A stretch of 64,000 bases of DNA from Schizochytrium sp. TIO01 (taxonomy: Eukaryota > Sar > Bigyra > Thraustochytrida > Thraustochytriidae), in contig SMSO01000014.1 in assembly GCA_004764695.1 (NCBI GenBank), forward strand, positions 6,996,029-7,060,028. Direction: 5' to 3'. The position numbers were made by a program, and so were the translations under genes. Numbering within the stretch: the first letter of the stretch is position 1; each line of letters begins with the position of its first letter. This document shows, in pieces, positions 44,316-53,583 of the stretch. The notes under the pieces were generated by a model, which searched no databases, had not been told where the DNA came from, and saw only the letters and a program-made list of their open reading frames with translations.

Positions 44316-45437
44316 TCATGCATGATCTGTTGTCGATTCGAGACGAAACACGTCTCCAAGTGCCCGACGGGCTCGCTCTTGTAGCTTCGCAACTTCCTCA
44401 CGATGTGAGCGCTCGAGATCACGGATGTGATCCTTTTGGCGAGCAATTTCAGCCTCAAAGCGAAGAGTATCTTGCTCATGCTTGTTCTCCGAGGCCTCTT
44501 GTTGCAACTTGGCCTCCTCACGAATTCGCTTCTCCAATTCCCATAACCGGGACTTATGTTCACTCGCAAGCTCTTTGCATGCGTTTGCAACTTCTGTGCG
44601 CACAGCTTCGGCAAGAGCCTGCTCCACAGCCTGCTCACAAGCGACAGCAACCGCTTGTGCTGTCTGCGCTTCGTGCTCCACCTCACGCTGAGAAACATAA
44701 CTCTGGTGCTCTTTCTTGAGTTTGTCAGTCAGCTCCTGACGTGATGTCTCCGCTTGCAAATTAGCACGGGCAAGCTCCTCAGCATGTTTCGCGCGAAGCT
44801 CGGAGCACTGATGTTCACCACGCTCACGAGCTTTTCTTGTCGACTCCTCCATCTCTTTCTCGCGTGAGTTAATGGTGCTATGCAACTTTTCTACTTCGTC
44901 TGCATGCGCATCGTTAACCTTTTCGAGTTGGTGTTCTAACTTGCGAAGCTCAGCGCTATGTTCATCGCGCACACGCACAAGGCTTTCTTCGAGCAACATC
45001 CGTTCTTTAAAGCCCTCTTCCCGTGTCTTAGAAAGTGTCAATCTCTCTTCATCAAGCTTCTGAAGCAAATTTGTTCTTTCCTGGCGTACAGAAGCCAGAG
45101 ATTCCTCAATGCTAGCCCGCAACTGAACTTCACGGTCCACTGTTCGTGTTAGAGCTGCATTTTCAGTCTGTAAGTCTCGCACATTGTCACGAAGCTCGGC
45201 AAGATCCTTTTGCAAGTCTGCATTTCGAGACTTCAACCCAGACACCTCGTCTTGCAAAAGTTGTCGATCAGACCTTTCCCTCAAAAACGCAGTATGGATA
45301 CTCTCCTTCTCTTCAAGAGCTAAAGAGGCTTGGGTTTGAGCTGTTTGGGCTTGCCGAAGGACTTCATTACGCGCTTCGCGCTCGCTACACAGGTCTGCAT
45401 GGGCCTTTTCCGAGTAGATCTTGAAACTTTTTAACAT
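44316..45437 (-). CDS. LRRC45: LRRC45-like protein, C-terminal coiled-coil half
   Basis: A 373-residue frame that is almost wholly coiled coil (heptads rich in Glu, Leu, Arg and Ala from about 20 to 355), ending ARRALGDVFRLESTTDHA. It overlaps the 3' end of the leucine-rich-repeat frame by 53 bases in the +1 frame. LRRC45 proteins consist of N-terminal LRRs followed by just such a coiled coil. I therefore read this as the second half of one gene, and its apparent ATG at 45437 as internal. LRRC45 is part of the fibrous linker between centrioles and works at the base of cilia. Alternatively it is an independent overlapping gene, which would be unusual. Confidence 0.75.
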   Translation of the reverse strand: MLKSFKIYSEKAHADLCSEREARNEVLRQAQTAQTQASLALEEKESIHTAFLRERSDRQLLQDEVSGLKSRNADLQKDLAELRDNVRDLQTENAALTRTVDREVQLRASIEESLASVRQERTNLLQKLDEERLTLSKTREEGFKERMLLEESLVRVRDEHSAELRKLEHQLEKVNDAHADEVEKLHSTINSREKEMEESTRKARERGEHQCSELRAKHAEELARANLQAETSRQELTDKLKKEHQSYVSQREVEHEAQTAQAVAVACEQAVEQALAEAVRTEVANACKELASEHKSRLWELEKRIREEAKLQQEASENKHEQDTLRFEAEIARQKDHIRDLERSHREEVAKLQERARRALGDVFRLESTTDHA

Positions 45438-46446
45438 GGACTTCTAGCTCCACAACTCGGTCAGCAAAGACACGGTGATCCTCTTCATCCTCATCTTGCT
45501 TTAGTTTACGTGTTGCTTCCCGTGCAACCACTAAGAACTCTTCGGGGTCTTCGCAAGAGGTAGCCAGTCCACTACTGAAACGCAGCCGTCTGGCAAGATT
45601 AGCTAGCTTCTCCTCATCTACGGCCTCTTTCACACGCGGATGCCGATTACGATCAAGAGTTTCCTCCAGCTTTGTCGAGTCTGTAGTTGCAACCCCATTT
45701 CCCATGAGGAGAACATCACGCAGTGTGTAGTTTGCATCGGAGATTGCACTAACAAGTTTGCGGCCTCCACAAGAACCGAGCTCATTCCATCGTAAATCAA
45801 GCCTTCTCAAACCAACATTAGCTCGCAAAGCGCGCCCAAGACTTACACCAGCGTCGGGTCCGATTTGGTTATTGCGTAGGTCAAGGTCTTGCAGGGTTTG
45901 GTTGACCTCGAGGCTTGAAGCTAACTTTCGCACGCTTATGTCGCTGATGCCGATGCGATTCCACTCTAAACTCAAGAAGCGAAGCGTTCGATTCATGCGC
46001 AAAGCTTCTGCGATGGCATCGGCGCCATCACTACCAATGTGGTTGCCACGCAAGTCTAGCCTGATCAGCATCGTACTCGATGCTATCTCTTGCATCAAAC
46101 GAACACAGCCACTATCACCTAAAAATTTGTCACCTAAAGATAGAACACCGTTCTCTGGGTCCCGATACTGACGACGTGGAGTATTCGCGGCGTCGCTACG
46201 AACCTCTTCGCACGTATTGACAATGTTGAATTCATTCTTACCATGCTTTTCTTCTCTACGATCATCTTTACGTTGCACAGTTGAGTGCTGGGCATCTACT
46301 TCAGATGAACGAGATCTTGGCTCTAGCTTCTCTTCGTCCTCCTCGAGACCAACACCAATATCACCAAACGTCTTCTCCTTGACAGGGCTTGTTTCTTCAT
46401 GATTCAAGTCTGCGAAGCCATCCTCATTATTGCGCGTGCTCAACAT
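45385..46446 (-). CDS. LRRC45: LRRC45-like protein, N-terminal leucine-rich-repeat half
   Basis: A 353-residue frame from the first ATG (AGGATGTTG). Residues 1-95 are a charged, probably disordered lead. Then come four to five ribonuclease-inhibitor-type LRRs of about 28 residues. The repeats contain LIRLDLRGNHIG, FLSLEWNRIG, DLDLRNNQIGPDAG and RRLDLRWNELGSCGGRKL, in the order and wording of LRRC45. The frame ends in a premature TAG at 45385 just after a helix that would enter the coiled coil (RVVELEVHVKKF). The coiled coil continues in the +1 frame. The switch point sits at a run of five A residues on the coding strand (T at 45428-45432 on the plus strand); one base fewer would join the two frames. 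The gene is divergent from the kinesin, with 850 bases between starts. Confidence 0.82.
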   Translation of the reverse strand: MLSTRNNEDGFADLNHEETSPVKEKTFGDIGVGLEEDEEKLEPRSRSSEVDAQHSTVQRKDDRREEKHGKNEFNIVNTCEEVRSDAANTPRRQYRDPENGVLSLGDKFLGDSGCVRLMQEIASSTMLIRLDLRGNHIGSDGADAIAEALRMNRTLRFLSLEWNRIGISDISVRKLASSLEVNQTLQDLDLRNNQIGPDAGVSLGRALRANVGLRRLDLRWNELGSCGGRKLVSAISDANYTLRDVLLMGNGVATTDSTKLEETLDRNRHPRVKEAVDEEKLANLARRLRFSSGLATSCEDPEEFLVVAREATRKLKQDEDEEDHRVFADRVVELEVHVKKFQDLLGKGPCRPV

Positions 46447-47297
46447 CCTCAAGAAGACCTGCAATGACTCGTGATATTGCCTTGCAGGGCCAAGTAGGAC
46501 TGAAGCCTGCTGCAAATGCAACCTTCTTTGCCCTCTTTACTTGCAATCACGAAAGGGCCATATCCCTTCGCTTCGCAACGTGTATACAGGTTTGCAAAGG
46601 ACTATAAAGCTTAGGCGACGACAGGCTCTCTATACTTTGCTATACTTTGTATTTAAAAAGCAGTAGACATAGAGCAATTACTCTAAAAGTCTACCTCCAG
46701 TCAATCTACCACCTACGAAGGTTAAACAGCTGACCAGGCAAAATAACAACCAAGCTTTAACTTTTTAACGATGTACTCAGGATTCTCCAATTTCTCCACT
46801 GTTGTCAATCCCTCGTCTTGCTGCACTCGCTGTGAGCAAAACCAACACAATCGCTTTCACGTAAGGCCTCCTTTCTTGTCATCATCATACATTGACAGTA
46901 GTACTGAAAACTCCCAACAGACGCCAACGGTCAAATCGGGAGCGCCGCCAGTGAGTTGGTCGCCTACGTATTTCCCCGCGATACAACCCGCTACAAAATA
47001 CACTTCCTTCCTGCGTGGGTGCCCATAATACATCACGAGTGACGTTGAGTCTATGCAAAGTGATTCTCAAAGCTTTTGTATCATACACTGGCGCGTTTGG
47101 TGTCCTTATATAGTTTGTTCTCTTGGTTTCTCTTCGATCAGCATTCTTCCTTTCATTGTCATATTTGTTTTTAATCTTAAAAAGTTTTTTGGTTAGCTTT
47201 TTCTTTTTTCCTCCGTTTTTGCTTTTTAGCATTTTGCTTTTTGGTTTTAGAGACAGCAGCATGGCCGATAACTGGTTAGGTCGCGAGCAAAATCGGG
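46447..47297. other. Bidirectional promoter region of LRRC45-like and kinesin genes
   Basis: 850 bases between divergent starts. The right part (about 47140-47250) is a T-rich tract ending in TTTTTGGTTTTAG, which resembles the polypyrimidine tract and AG of a 3' splice site, so a 5' UTR intron in the kinesin gene is possible. A 169-codon frame on the minus strand (46885-47394) has no domain and was not accepted. Confidence 0.5.
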
Positions 47298-47410
47298 ATG
47301 AACGCGCAGAACCGGAGACAATGGCGACCGGAGCTGGAGGAAAAGGCCAGCTGGAGTGTAGAGGACATCCCTCTTGCACCGCCTGCTCCGCCAAGCACAG
47401 CTGTGCGTGA
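47261..47410 (+). other. Overlapping upstream ORF at kinesin start
   Basis: An ATG in a strong context (CAGCATGGCC) opens a 49-codon frame that overlaps the kinesin start at 47298 in another frame. It ends 110 bases inside the kinesin. It either restrains translation, or marks an N-terminus joined to the kinesin by an unrecognised splice. The kinesin frame itself has a TAG at 47277-47279, so it cannot simply extend upstream. Confidence 0.4.
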
Positions 47411-50273
47411 GGGTTTTGGACATTTCGAGGACGTCGAGGAGTCCGTGAGGTTGCGAGCTAGTGCCGGGGATAAGCTGAGGCTGCTGAGAAAGACCAAGAG
47501 GAGATCAAGAAGCACTTCGCACGAAAATGCAAATTCTGCTGGACTCCATGCAGAAAGAATTCTAGTGGCAGCTCGAATTCGACCCTCGCTTCCAGGAGAA
47601 GAAGCAAGGCATGTTAACGGCCGCAAAGCAGTGCTTGCAGATCCTTGGCAAAACACAGTCTCTGCATGGCTTCCACCTTCATCAAAGTACTCACAGACCC
47701 CAGAAAAAGCCAAGCGTAAAGTTTTCGACTTTGATCATGTCTTTGATGCAGCAAGCACACAAGCAGATGTTTTTGACAAGGTTGGAAAACCACTTGTGGA
47801 AAATGTCCTCCAGGGTATTAATGGATGTCTTCTAGCGTATGGACAAACTGGAGCTGGGAAGACCTTCACAACATTCGGACCTTTGCATTTAAAGCAGCAG
47901 GGGGATCAAGCACAGGCCGGTCTCCTTCCACGAATTGCACATGAATTATTTGCAGAGTTAAACACTCGTGTTGAGGTTGCCCGGAATGCTGCGAAGGTAT
48001 CCCGTCAGCAGCAGCAACAACAACAACACGGTAGGGGGCAGCTACAGCAAGTCCGATACTCATATGCACTTTATGTGACCTATTATCAAATTTATTTGGA
48101 CTCGTATATTCAAGATCTCCTAAACCCGAGCCAGTGCCAACTGCAGATTCGGCTTCTTGAACCAGAAAATAACAGCAAAGCCTCTTCTTCACCAGCATGC
48201 CATCAAGTCGAGGGTCTTTCAGTGCACCGAGTCACCTCAGTTACTGATATTTTGCAGCTCTTAACTCGAGGGGATCGTTCAAAGGTAGTCTCTCAAACCT
48301 CAATGAACGCGAAATCATCTCGATCCCATTCCATCTTCACTCTCCAACTTGTTCAGCATTCTAGCGGAATGGGAACCGACACCCCTCCACAAACAACACG
48401 AGCTAAGCTTACTTGTGTCGATCTTGCAGGTTCAGAGCGTGTCAATAGGACGCACCCTCAAGGTCTTCAGCTGGAGGAAGCCAAAAGTATCAACCGGTCC
48501 CTTTCTGCTTTGGGAAATGTCATCGCTGCCCTTGGTACCCCGGGGACATTGACAGAAACTCAATCCTACTCTGATACTGGTTCCCGAGGGGCTGAAGAAT
48601 CAAGCTTTATCCCTTGGAGAGACTCGAAGCTGACGAGGGTGCTGCAAGAAAGCTTATCTGGCCGAGCTCGCGTATCACTGGTGATTAATGTGGGACCTGG
48701 CGCAGAAAATGTAAAAGAGAGTATTAACTCGCTGCTATTCGGGCGCAGATCCATGAGTGTAAGCCTTGAACCCCAAATTAATGCCAAAGTTGACTACAAA
48801 CAGCTAGCCGAGGATTTGCAATCTGCAATGGACAATATGGCTGCAGCATATCAAGCTCGCCTTGCAGAGATGGAAGATGCCTTGCTAGAAAGAAATGGAT
48901 TTCCACGCGATGATCAAGACGACGCTGAAAACAATGAGAACTTAATATCCATGCTTCGAGCAGAGCTTAACTCTCGAGAACAGGAGATCAAGGCCCTGCG
49001 CGAGTCCCAGGATCTGCTTGAGGAAGCTTTATTTGAGCAGCTTGAAATCAACACCAAGCTTGAAGCCGAAATGGGACAAGAGGTATCTCTGGCACCATCG
49101 AAGGAAACTAAGGTCCAAGCAAGCACGCTTGATGTAGACATTCACCTTCGCGCCCGAGTGGAGGTGTTGCAGGAACAATTACACGAGGCTTCGTTACAAG
49201 CAGCGCGTGATCAGCAGCGAGCTGAGGATCTTCAAGTTCAAGCTGCTACTCTTAGTCAAGCGAAAGAGGAGCTAGAGTCAGAGCTTGCTCAAGCCCGGGA
49301 TTTGCTTGAATCTACTCAAGCGTACAAAGTGCTTGATCTTAAAACATCGCTCGAAGATCTGAGGGAAAAGTTTAAGGGAATGTGTTCTCAGAAAAATGCC
49401 GATGATGATCCACCCACACACGCCCGCTTAAAATCGCCACGCAATAGGCGGCGAAACCGCCGTAGTCGAGCGAAGTCCATAGATAGCAAGGGAACCTTGG
49501 AGGATACAGGAACAGAAATGAAACAGATTAGCTTACCTGCAGAAAGGAATATATCTGAGACCTATCAGGAAGTTCTTCAACAGCTTGAAGAAATGAAAGC
49601 TGAGAAGGTCGATCTTGAAAGCAAGTGCACTGTCTATCAGGATCGCATTGTAGAGCTCGAGTCAAGCATTGAACGGGCAAAAGAGGAAACAAAGAGCACA
49701 GAAGAAAGATTCGCTGCAGAGCTAGAAAAGCAAACCAATATATTATCTGAGCGCGCTCTCTGTGCCGAAACTGAGTTGACTAATCTGCGCATGGAGTCTC
49801 AGACGCAGTCTGGTAGCATTGAAGCACTAGAAAAGGAGCTAGAGAGTGCTCGCGCGGAGTTTGTTGCTACTTCCAAGATGCCTGATACAGAGCTATCTAC
49901 AGAGTTGGAAAATGTACGATCTCATGCACACGGTCTTGAGGAGGAGCTCTGTAAAGCCAAAGAGGCGTATAGATCCCAAGAGGAACGTGTCAATGTTATG
50001 AAAGAGCGTCTTGATTCTGCAGAAGCCAAGTTTGAAGCTATGTTGACACTTCACTCTGAGGAGCGGGGTATCTATGAAAGCATGTTGCGAGAGTTGAGTA
50101 ACAAGGACTCTACTCGTCCACATTTTACAGCACTTGCCCCTCTCGAGGACGTTGAGGAAAATGACATGCTGGCCAGTCCAGATTCCCTCTTGTCTTCACC
50201 CAGGCTACAAAGTGCATTGAAGCGATCAAAGATGGCTCTTGCTAGAGCGATGGAGGCGATCAATGATGTATAA
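47298..50273 (+). CDS. N-terminal-motor kinesin with long coiled coil
   Basis: A 991-residue microtubule motor. Residues 1-83 are a variable, basic lead. The motor spans about 84-490: AERILVAARIRP, the P-loop GQTGAGKT (182-189), switch I NAKSSRSH (337-344), switch II DLAGSE (375-380) and RDSKLTRVLQESLSG. Inserts in the motor include a polyGln tract (about 236-243) and a Ser/Thr-rich loop (415-435). The neck reads SLLFGRRSMSVS followed by INAKVDYKQL, reminiscent of plant and protist ungrouped (ARK-type) kinesins, but no armadillo repeats follow. Residues 500-960 are coiled coil interrupted by a basic patch (RLKSPRNRRRNRRSRAKS, near 710). The motor at the N-terminus predicts plus-end movement. 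The divergent LRRC45-like neighbour is also cytoskeletal. The subfamily is uncertain. Confidence 0.95.
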   Translation: MNAQNRRQWRPELEEKASWSVEDIPLAPPAPPSTAVREGFGHFEDVEESVRLRASAGDKLRLLRKTKRRSRSTSHENANSAGLHAERILVAARIRPSLPGEEARHVNGRKAVLADPWQNTVSAWLPPSSKYSQTPEKAKRKVFDFDHVFDAASTQADVFDKVGKPLVENVLQGINGCLLAYGQTGAGKTFTTFGPLHLKQQGDQAQAGLLPRIAHELFAELNTRVEVARNAAKVSRQQQQQQQHGRGQLQQVRYSYALYVTYYQIYLDSYIQDLLNPSQCQLQIRLLEPENNSKASSSPACHQVEGLSVHRVTSVTDILQLLTRGDRSKVVSQTSMNAKSSRSHSIFTLQLVQHSSGMGTDTPPQTTRAKLTCVDLAGSERVNRTHPQGLQLEEAKSINRSLSALGNVIAALGTPGTLTETQSYSDTGSRGAEESSFIPWRDSKLTRVLQESLSGRARVSLVINVGPGAENVKESINSLLFGRRSMSVSLEPQINAKVDYKQLAEDLQSAMDNMAAAYQARLAEMEDALLERNGFPRDDQDDAENNENLISMLRAELNSREQEIKALRESQDLLEEALFEQLEINTKLEAEMGQEVSLAPSKETKVQASTLDVDIHLRARVEVLQEQLHEASLQAARDQQRAEDLQVQAATLSQAKEELESELAQARDLLESTQAYKVLDLKTSLEDLREKFKGMCSQKNADDDPPTHARLKSPRNRRRNRRSRAKSIDSKGTLEDTGTEMKQISLPAERNISETYQEVLQQLEEMKAEKVDLESKCTVYQDRIVELESSIERAKEETKSTEERFAAELEKQTNILSERALCAETELTNLRMESQTQSGSIEALEKELESARAEFVATSKMPDTELSTELENVRSHAHGLEEELCKAKEAYRSQEERVNVMKERLDSAEAKFEAMLTLHSEERGIYESMLRELSNKDSTRPHFTALAPLEDVEENDMLASPDSLLSSPRLQSALKRSKMALARAMEAINDV

Positions 50274-50896
50274 CATTTGAAACGTTAAAAGAATACTTTA
50301 TTACGTGCGGTACAAATCGCATGAGCAGAAATGATCAAGTCCTCTAAAGGCCGTACGCTTGCTTCTCTTGCGTCGATCATCGCTATGTTGTCAAGAACGT
50401 CATGGTATCAAAAACACTATCAGAAACAATTTAAAAAAGAAAAGAGGGTGTACTAATAGTAGTAGGGTAGGTAAAATCTATGCATGTATCATTTGTTCGT
50501 GATCACCAAGGGCAGAAGCAATAGCCCTTCCAGCTGCCTCAGCGGCTGAAGATTGATTTGGTTGAAAGCTTGTTTGTGTGCCGTTTGCTTTGACTCCTGC
50601 TGTCACAGAGATCAAGTCGAGGCCGCTTTGACTCCCTATTCATCAATGGAAAAAGCGAGATTGTTTTCGTGTCAAGCCAAGAAAAGCTAAATAGGAGCGA
50701 GAATGATGTGATGCCTCTATTGAAAAGGAAGGCCATCGAAGCAATACACTTCATTTCGAAAAGGGCTCAATGCGGCCACTCTCCTGTTTCGGTCAGGCCA
50801 GTGGTCGGGCGAGGTGAGGTAAGAAATTGTACCACGGTTGCAGTAGTAGAATAAGTATGGAAAAGTGATGGGGAAAGTAAGATTGTATGGCGATTC
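50274..50896. other. Convergent 3' spacer, no gene seen
   Basis: Between the kinesin and CDC73 stop codons. It holds a GTAGTAGGGTAGGTA word near 50459-50472 and nothing else recognisable. Confidence 0.7.
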
Positions 50897-52144
50897 TTAC
50901 GCCGTTTTGATTCTTCCAGACTCAAGAAGTTCCGGCTTGCGATGAACGAGGAAGTGCTCGATCTCGTCCCACACACGATGTTGTTGCAAGGAGTCCTGGT
51001 GGCGACTTTCTTTCTTGAGAGGAATTTTGACAACATTCCAGTCACTGATGTGCGGTTCAAGTTTCTTGTCATCAAAGTAAATATGCAAACCGCGGCAGGA
51101 GTTAAATATTTGCGCAGTATCGCGCAACCTCCAATCCTTGAATTGCCATTCAGGGCCGAATGTGATGACGGCAGCGAGGCGGTTCCAGTGCTGATCCTGA
51201 AAGCGCTTGACAGAGTCCACGATCTTGAATCGAATGAATCCGTATTCGCCGATCTTCTTCTCAATATACACCTCAGAACGACGTGCAGGGTCTCTCTTCT
51301 TGGCCTCCATAGGGTGGACATAGTGTCCATCCACGAGGAAATCGCGTACGTTATACAGCGTAATAGGTGCTGTGGGCGCCGCAGGTACAACGATGATGGG
51401 GCAACCAATGTTAAGGCGACGCTTCGTTTCAGGGCGTCCTCCCTGCATGCCAGGCATACCATGCTTTCCCTGCCCTCTGTGCGCCTCGTTCACCAGACGC
51501 AGCACATCTGCCGCAAAGTTATGCGAGCTCATAAGAACGTTGATGCGGTCCCTCCGCACCCCCTCTCGCTTTTGAATCTTCCTCAACAACATGTCCTCGG
51601 GACTTTGTCTCGGCTTCTGCCTTGATCCCGTGCCGTCCAAGTCCCCATCGTCGCCCACCCTGGTGCCTTCCGCACCAGACTTGTCTCCCCGAGACCTGAG
51701 GCCGTCAGCGTCCGTGCCTCCAAGGTGGCCATCAGCTCCTACTGCAGAGCCACGACCAGCGGGATGATCACCTCCTGCAAGGTTTGCACCCGCATCGCCG
51801 TCGATGGTGAAGTACTTTGAGACGGATGCGAGCTCTCCCTGAAGAAATGGAAGGAGCTCTCTTCTGCCCGCAACGAACTTAATCGAGAGCAGGTTAGGGA
51901 AACGGGCTCTTTCTTTGGCAACAAGAGTGGTGTACTCTGTGATGTTGTGGCTGTTCATGACATAGAGCGCAATGGAGCCCACGGATACAGGCCTGGCGTC
52001 GTCTATCATTCGGAGAGGGGTTTCGAGTGACTTTGGCAGCTTTGTGCCGTCCTCAAGTTGCACGGAATCTCCAGCATCGCGGATAGTCTGCTTCGCGCTC
52101 ACCGCGGCACGAAGCTTCGATAAAGCCTCTGATCCGCTTGACAT
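50897..52144 (-). CDS. CDC73: CDC73/parafibromin, PAF1 complex subunit
   Basis: A 415-residue homologue of Cdc73, the PAF1-complex subunit that couples RNA polymerase II elongation to histone modification in the nucleus. The start is the first ATG (MSSGSEALSKLRAAV). The C-terminal Ras-like domain (about 245-410) is clear: CPIIVVPAAPTAPITLYNVRDFL, VDSVKRF, then NRLAAVITFGPEWQFKDW, and FDDKKLEPHISDWNVVKIPL. The N-terminal half is less like the family; TLVAKERARFPNL and GRRELLPFLQGEL could correspond to the N-terminal domain, but its first part (LRQYN in animals) is missing or divergent. A Gly/Asp-rich insert (about 127-175) is low complexity. Length lies between yeast (393) and human (531). A missing upstream exon is possible but there is no evidence for one. 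Confidence 0.93.
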   Translation of the reverse strand: MSSGSEALSKLRAAVSAKQTIRDAGDSVQLEDGTKLPKSLETPLRMIDDARPVSVGSIALYVMNSHNITEYTTLVAKERARFPNLLSIKFVAGRRELLPFLQGELASVSKYFTIDGDAGANLAGGDHPAGRGSAVGADGHLGGTDADGLRSRGDKSGAEGTRVGDDGDLDGTGSRQKPRQSPEDMLLRKIQKREGVRRDRINVLMSSHNFAADVLRLVNEAHRGQGKHGMPGMQGGRPETKRRLNIGCPIIVVPAAPTAPITLYNVRDFLVDGHYVHPMEAKKRDPARRSEVYIEKKIGEYGFIRFKIVDSVKRFQDQHWNRLAAVITFGPEWQFKDWRLRDTAQIFNSCRGLHIYFDDKKLEPHISDWNVVKIPLKKESRHQDSLQQHRVWDEIEHFLVHRKPELLESGRIKTA

Positions 52145-53583
52145 TTTGTGATCGTAAACCTCTGTGCCTTTGGTGCCCACAACCTCGATCCTCTTCAGAC
52201 CAGCGATGTGAATACAACCAGTGCGGCAGAAATCTTAATGCTTTGGAATGCCTCGCAAATGCTCTAAAAAATCGGAGTAGAGTATGAAGATTCTACGAAA
52301 GAGACAGAAGAACTTATTCGCAAAGACGATGCCGAAAATTTGCAACGAGACTTATTATAAGCAGTGCAGAAGACCAAAGATCAAAGATCAAAGGTTCGGG
52401 ATCAACACCAGGCAGGACAGTAGCGGCAATGTAGATCAATCAAGCCCGATGAGAGTGTGGAAACGACAGCACAAAGTACCCACTTAGAAGGGAAGGCAAT
52501 ACGCACCAAAGCAGAAAGTGAGGGGCGTGGAAGCGCGAGCGAACGGCGCGAAGGAGAAGAGCAAAGCTACTAAGCCAATGAATCAACGAGCAAGTGAGAG
52601 AGAGACAAAGCAAGCAAAGACCGCAACGTCAAAAGCCGGAAGAGCGTGTTTGCGCTCCAGATCCAGATGCTCGCGGAGCGCCGTCCGACCGGAAGACGAT
52701 GACGAGGAGGTTGCTATTCTGCTCAGCCCTGCTCCGCTAGTCTTTGCTCCTCTTCGTTTGTTTCCTCTTATTTTAATTAATCATCCTCGCGCGATCTCAT
52801 TGTAAATAGGTTATAGAGAATTTGTAAAGCTAACTATTTATTTATTTCACTTGTTCCATTCCGTAACTAATGATTTGTTTGTCTTGCAGCTTTGAACAAT
52901 AATGCGAAGACTAAGGAAGGCTGTTCCAAGCTTATAAAAAAGAACATCTTATGCTTTTGCATTAGACTACAACGGTTGAGCTGATAGTGTTGCCAAGAGA
53001 TACCTAGCGGTACTACCTAGACACTCAAAGGCTTCACCCAATTAAGTGTAGAGCAGCTGACGATGAAGAAGATCAAGAAGGAGACAGGACCTGTTATAGT
53101 TATAAGTGTATGCACATGGATGGGTGTGTGGAAGAATGTGAGGTTGCGAGGAAGAATTGGCTCACATCGAGAAATATGTCGATCATAAAGGCAGATGGGA
53201 AATTTTGGCTGGTGTTTTTTCTTCTAATATCATCGTTTGGAAAATATGAAAGGGACAGTTATCAATGAACAATTTAATTTTACTCGCTGGGATATCACTT
53301 AAATTCTCTATTTGATGCAAGGAATTAATGCTACTCTCAGCAATGCCTAGCTTGAGGGATGGATTAGATTATGAATCGAATGAGATTGGAAAGAAAAAAT
53401 CTATTTCATGAAATTCATAGATGTCCACGTTGGTGGCATGCATTTTATTATAAAGAAAATCACTCTTTAAAAGGAAGGATCATAGTTTTCTGTTGATGGT
53501 CCTGCGTAAGTAAGACATGCAAGCTCACATGCAAATTTGCACGGTCTTGGAATGGTACAGCAATGCTTTAAAGGTGTATTTGT
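52145..53583. other. CDC73 5' flank and importin 3' spacer
   Basis: Bases 52145-52730 are purine-rich and more G+C-rich than the rest and form the likely leader and promoter of CDC73. The remainder is AT-rich; TTTATT (AATAAA on the minus strand) near 53444 could serve importin polyadenylation. No gene seen. Confidence 0.6.

Noticed and set aside
46885-47394. 169-codon minus-strand frame between LRRC45-like and kinesin genes
   Set aside because: It covers the poly-T/lysine-rich tract, overlaps the kinesin start and lacks any domain.
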